This document shows, piece after piece, positions 56,438 through 64,000 of a DNA stretch of 64,000 bases. The notes beneath the pieces were generated by a model. That model was not told where the DNA came from and made no database searches. It saw only the letters and a list, made by a program, of their open reading frames with translations. This stretch comes from Flavobacterium geliluteum. GTDB lineage: Bacteria > Bacteroidota > Bacteroidia > Flavobacteriales > Flavobacteriaceae. The stretch spans positions 124,001-188,000 of the forward strand of contig NZ_JAGFBV010000002.1 of assembly GCF_017948595.1 (NCBI RefSeq), read 5' to 3'. Position numbers and translations under genes: made by a program. Numbering within the stretch: the stretch's first letter is position 1; the number at the start of each line of letters is the position of its first letter.

Positions 56438-58759
56438 TTAATTTACCAAAACCTCATCCACAAACAGCCAAGAATCTTCTTCTTTAGGACTTTTCTTTAA
56501 GTTAAAAGCAATTACTTTTACAAATCTTGCGCTGCGTTTTTCAAAATTGATTTTAAAATCTTTTAGTTCCGAATTTACATTCGCAGCATAAGGACGCACG
56601 ACTTTGCCAACTTCTTTATATTTGAAGCCGTCGCTGGACACTAAAACTTTTATTTGTGTTGGAAAATTAACTCCTGAACCCTGACTTTCCAAAGTTCCAA
56701 GAGTGACCTGTTCTACGCTCTGTTCTTTTTCTAGATCGATAACAAGTTCCATATCATTAATCAACCACGCCTGCCACTGACCATCATGAAAATTCTTCGA
56801 ACCTCTGATAGTATTGACCATCATAAAAGGACCATCACCTTTATAATTTTGATTAAAAGGGGTTAAATAAGTCACTTTGTGGGCAAATGCTTTATGAAAA
56901 ACAATCGTATCTGTAAAAATTTTACCTACCAGTTTTTCATTTTGAAAAAGAGATGCTTTTAAAATTGTGTTTCCGGTAAACTCAATAGGAGTTGTATATT
57001 TTATAGCATTGCCCGCCAGACTTTTATCTCCCAAAACATAACGGATATCAGGATTTGGAAATTCATTTTTTAATGTAACATTAATTTGTTTCTGCGTCAT
57101 GTTAGCACTTGAAGAAGCGGTAACCAAATAAGCACTTTTTGCATAATTGATACCTAAATAATCGTAACGCTCTAGCAAAAAGGTTAATCTGTCTGTAAAA
57201 TCATTCCAGTTTTTACTTTCTTTTTTAGTCCATAAAACCTCGGCCAAAGCAGCAATTCTAGGAAAAATCATGTATTCTGAATCCGTTGGTTTAGGCAGGT
57301 GTTCTGCCCACAAATTGGCTTGTCCACCCAAAACATGTTTTGCCTGTTCTGGTGTCATCGTGGGTACAACAGGATCAAATTCATATACTTTACTCAAGGG
57401 TGTATAGCCGTCAAAAGCGATAGGTTCTTCGTTTTGAGGTCCCTGATAAAAATTAAAATAACAATGTGATTCTGGCGTCATAATCACGTCATGACCCTGC
57501 TCGGCCGCATCGGTACCTCCTTTAGTTCCTCTCCAACTCATGACTGTAGCTTCTGGAGCAAGCCCACCTTCTAATATCTCATCCCAGCCGATTATTTTTC
57601 TACCTTTCGAATTGATGTATTTTTCCATTCGTTTAACGAAATAACTTTGCAATTCGTGGCTGTTTTTCAAACCGTTGTCTTTCATTCTTTTTTGACAATT
57701 AGGACATTTCTCCCAATTGGTTTTGGTGGCTTCGTCTCCACCAATATGAATATATTTTGAAGGAAAAACAGCAATAACCTCATCAATTACATTCTGCAAA
57801 AACTCAAAAGTAGTTTCTTTTCCTGCGCAATAAATATCGGTAATCGGCCATAATCCGCCTGAAGGCACACCAATACGCTGATTAAAACAAGCCAATTCTG
57901 GATACGATGCGATGGCACTGCTCACGTGCGCCGGCATCTCGATCTCTGGAATGATTTCGATGTTTTTGGTGGCAGCATATTTTACAATTTCTTTTAATTC
58001 TTCTTGTGTCAGAAAACCTCCGTACGTTCCTTTTTCATCCGGATTTACTGTTAATCTGGCATTCCACGCTAGATTTTCCTGATCGACTCTCCATGCACCG
58101 ATTTCGGTTAATTTTGGATATTTTTTTATTTCTATTCTCCAACCCTGATCATCGACCAAATGCAAATGCAAAACATTCATTTTAAGCATGTACAAGCGAT
58201 CAATGGTTTGAATAATATAATTTTTATCAAAAAAATGACGTGACAAATCCAACATCAATCCTCTCCATTGAAAACGAGGTTCATCAGTAATGACAACATT
58301 CGGAATTTGCCATTTTACATTCGGCACTACATTTTTGCTTTCAATAGCACTCGGGAGCAATTGTCTAATCGTTTCTAAACCGTAAATAAAGCCCGCATTA
58401 CCCTTTGCTGTTATTGTAATAACATTTGAGGTAACTTCTAGTTTATATGCCTCTTTATTTAAGGTTTCATCTGTTTTGAATTGAATAAAATTACTCTGCG
58501 GAATTGCATTTGAAAATTCAGGACTCCATCCAGCAGCAGCACCAAATTTCTCTATTAAAACGGCAGTTATTTCTTTTTGAAAAACATTATTTACAACAAA
58601 TTTCGTCTTTTCAGAAAATTCAAATACACCTGGTTGAATAAGCAATTGTAATGGTTTTGGAATAATTTGAATCTCTTTTTCTGTATATATTTTCTGAGAA
58701 TATACAGTACTTACAAAAGTTAGAAAAAAAACGATAAGGAATGGTTTTAATATCCTCAT
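56438..58759 (-). CDS. GH20 beta-N-acetylhexosaminidase
   Basis: 773 residues: signal peptide, GH20b domain (about 30-155), and the catalytic barrel with RGLMLDLSRHFFD and the acid/base pair in HIGGDEATK (D342-E343). A chitobiase-like C-terminal segment (about 600-650) and a discoidin-like F5/8C domain at the end (about 665-773) follow. It removes terminal GlcNAc or GalNAc. The terminal domain may bind the glycan. It starts 6 bases after the GH2 stop. Confidence 0.94.
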   Translation of the reverse strand: MRILKPFLIVFFLTFVSTVYSQKIYTEKEIQIIPKPLQLLIQPGVFEFSEKTKFVVNNVFQKEITAVLIEKFGAAAGWSPEFSNAIPQSNFIQFKTDETLNKEAYKLEVTSNVITITAKGNAGFIYGLETIRQLLPSAIESKNVVPNVKWQIPNVVITDEPRFQWRGLMLDLSRHFFDKNYIIQTIDRLYMLKMNVLHLHLVDDQGWRIEIKKYPKLTEIGAWRVDQENLAWNARLTVNPDEKGTYGGFLTQEELKEIVKYAATKNIEIIPEIEMPAHVSSAIASYPELACFNQRIGVPSGGLWPITDIYCAGKETTFEFLQNVIDEVIAVFPSKYIHIGGDEATKTNWEKCPNCQKRMKDNGLKNSHELQSYFVKRMEKYINSKGRKIIGWDEILEGGLAPEATVMSWRGTKGGTDAAEQGHDVIMTPESHCYFNFYQGPQNEEPIAFDGYTPLSKVYEFDPVVPTMTPEQAKHVLGGQANLWAEHLPKPTDSEYMIFPRIAALAEVLWTKKESKNWNDFTDRLTFLLERYDYLGINYAKSAYLVTASSSANMTQKQINVTLKNEFPNPDIRYVLGDKSLAGNAIKYTTPIEFTGNTILKASLFQNEKLVGKIFTDTIVFHKAFAHKVTYLTPFNQNYKGDGPFMMVNTIRGSKNFHDGQWQAWLINDMELVIDLEKEQSVEQVTLGTLESQGSGVNFPTQIKVLVSSDGFKYKEVGKVVRPYAANVNSELKDFKINFEKRSARFVKVIAFNLKKSPKEEDSWLFVDEVLVN

Positions 58760-58765
58760 AATGAA

Positions 58766-62933
<4,168 letters not shown>

Positions 62934-63021
62934 AATTTTATTTTTTATGAAACATTTCGGATGAAAAGTTATGCAATTATGTCTACTTAAATAAGCGATA
63001 TTGATAACTATTTCGAATCAT

Positions 63022-64000
63022 TTATTTCAAAATGGCTTTTGTTGCTGCAATGGTTTTTAAATTACTATCGGATAAAGCATTACCATCAAAAAAAGAAACC
63101 CCTTTGGCTCCATTTTCTTTGGCTAGTAGGATTGCTTCCCTTAATTCTTTATCTGATTTTAATCCTGGAATGTAAATTCCGGTGTTTATTTTGATCTTTT
63201 TTTCCTCTAAATCTGCTACTCCTTGTTGGGTTGCATAACCTACCCAGTCAATTTCTTCATTATAAAAACTGTGATAAATCATCGGATATACCTCATCAAT
63301 GTTCCACTTGTCCCAACGTTGGCGTACCATGTGATCTGCCATTTCTGGATAAGGAAATACTGCAGCCGTTAAGTTTTTGTTGTATTTATGAGCAATTTTG
63401 TAAGCATCATTTACCACCGATTTTATAGCATTCAATCTAAAGTTTTTCCACTCCATATCGATAGAAGTATTGTGGCTCTTTTTTGGATTTTTATGATGAA
63501 TTTTTTCAAAAGCTTTGATACATTCATCACAATAACAAAAATCAAATTGCGGTAATTCTTCGTCTTGAACTAAATTGTATTTTGGCAATAAACTAATTGG
63601 TAAAAAAATATCTGGAAACCGAATATAATCCAGATGTACACTTTCTATACCTTCTACTTTTGCCAATTCTTCCACCAAGCCCAAAACATGTTCTCTGGAC
63701 TCTTTTCTTGTTGGGCATAACCATTGATAATAATCGACATACGGACGATTATCAAAACATGATTTTCCCTCTTTACTCACCATGTACCAATCAGGATGTT
63801 GCAATGCAATTGAATCTCCAGGTCGGTTCATGGCCATGATCCATGCATGAACTTTTAAACCTTCTTTTGTAGCCAGTGGTACTAATCTTTTTAGCAATTT
63901 TGGATCTGTTCCCGTATTGATTAATACTTCGTCAATTCCGCCAGCTTTGTATTTTTTAAATTCTTTTGTGTATTCCGAATCTGCTTTTTTAGCATCAGCG
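63022..64000 (-). CDS. Putative glycosyl-hydrolase-like TIM-barrel protein, 5' partial
   Basis: The frame stays open to the right edge, so the N-terminus is missing; 325 codons are seen. Features include VHAWIMAMNRPGD, HLDYIRFPDIFLP, a CYCDECIKAF cysteine motif and YPMIYHSFYNEEIDWVGYA. These match the glycosyl-hydrolase-like (GHL10/family 10-like) group of Bacteroidota. The substrate is unknown. It is 88 bases ahead of the glycosylasparaginase gene and probably heads or continues the same operon. Confidence 0.8.
   Translation of the reverse strand, partial: ADAKKADSEYTKEFKKYKAGGIDEVLINTGTDPKLLKRLVPLATKEGLKVHAWIMAMNRPGDSIALQHPDWYMVSKEGKSCFDNRPYVDYYQWLCPTRKESREHVLGLVEELAKVEGIESVHLDYIRFPDIFLPISLLPKYNLVQDEELPQFDFCYCDECIKAFEKIHHKNPKKSHNTSIDMEWKNFRLNAIKSVVNDAYKIAHKYNKNLTAAVFPYPEMADHMVRQRWDKWNIDEVYPMIYHSFYNEEIDWVGYATQQGVADLEEKKIKINTGIYIPGLKSDKELREAILLAKENGAKGVSFFDGNALSDSNLKTIAATKAILK

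Overview
The window is AT-rich chromosomal DNA from a member of the Bacteroidota, most likely Flavobacterium or a close relative. The support is: SusC/SusD outer-membrane pairs, promoters of the TTG-N19-TAnnTTTG type, bacillithiol synthesis by BshA, flavobacterial-type dispersed palindromic repeats, several TTG or GTG starts, and gene neighbourhoods typical of this class. No tRNA, rRNA, CRISPR array, prophage or insertion sequence was seen. The only RNA gene recognised is the signal recognition particle RNA near 3.3 kb.

The first two thirds (1-42000) is ordinary core genome. It holds a sugar MFS transporter cut by the left edge, a fructose-6-phosphate aldolase-type transaldolase and an SDR oxidoreductase. 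Glutaminyl cyclase plus hutI and a nearby hutG follow, then a DEAD-box helicase convergent with a TPR-hybrid sensor kinase. Next come a dicarboxylate symporter, aroC, an LpxH-like phosphoesterase and bshA. A leftward run at 17.8-22.7 kb carries an amidase, an MlaD protein, two Fe-S oxidoreductase subunits and a small conserved protein; it diverges from lptD. After ridA/mgsA, a GlcNAc kinase-like gene, gap and pfkA comes a very large tamB. A rightward tsaD-rsmE-DUF4159-trmH operon, a secreted M43 metalloprotease, an AI-2E family permease, a THUMP-like methyltransferase and a D-Ala-D-Ala dipeptidase complete this part.

From 42.1 to 43.9 kb lies a gene-poor, very AT-rich stretch. It contains an XRE regulator, two small membrane ORFs and an unexplained array with an exact 21-bp period (43661-43840).

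From 43.9 kb to the right edge all genes point left and form a polysaccharide utilisation locus. In transcription order these are: a glycosyl-hydrolase-like TIM-barrel protein (cut by the edge), glycosylasparaginase, GH2 beta-galactosidase, GH20 beta-hexosaminidase, GH29 alpha-fucosidase, GH92 alpha-mannosidase (split by a one-base frameshift), GH3 with a PA14 domain, then SusC, SusD and a BNR/sialidase-fold protein. The set matches stepwise exo-trimming of an N-linked glycan, with glycosylasparaginase cutting the last GlcNAc-Asn bond. Its composition would suit plant-type as well as animal-type N-glycans.

The points most worth checking are the GH92 break at a CCC-TAA site, the 21-bp array, the paired 15-bp operator-like sites upstream of susC, and the substrate of the locus.
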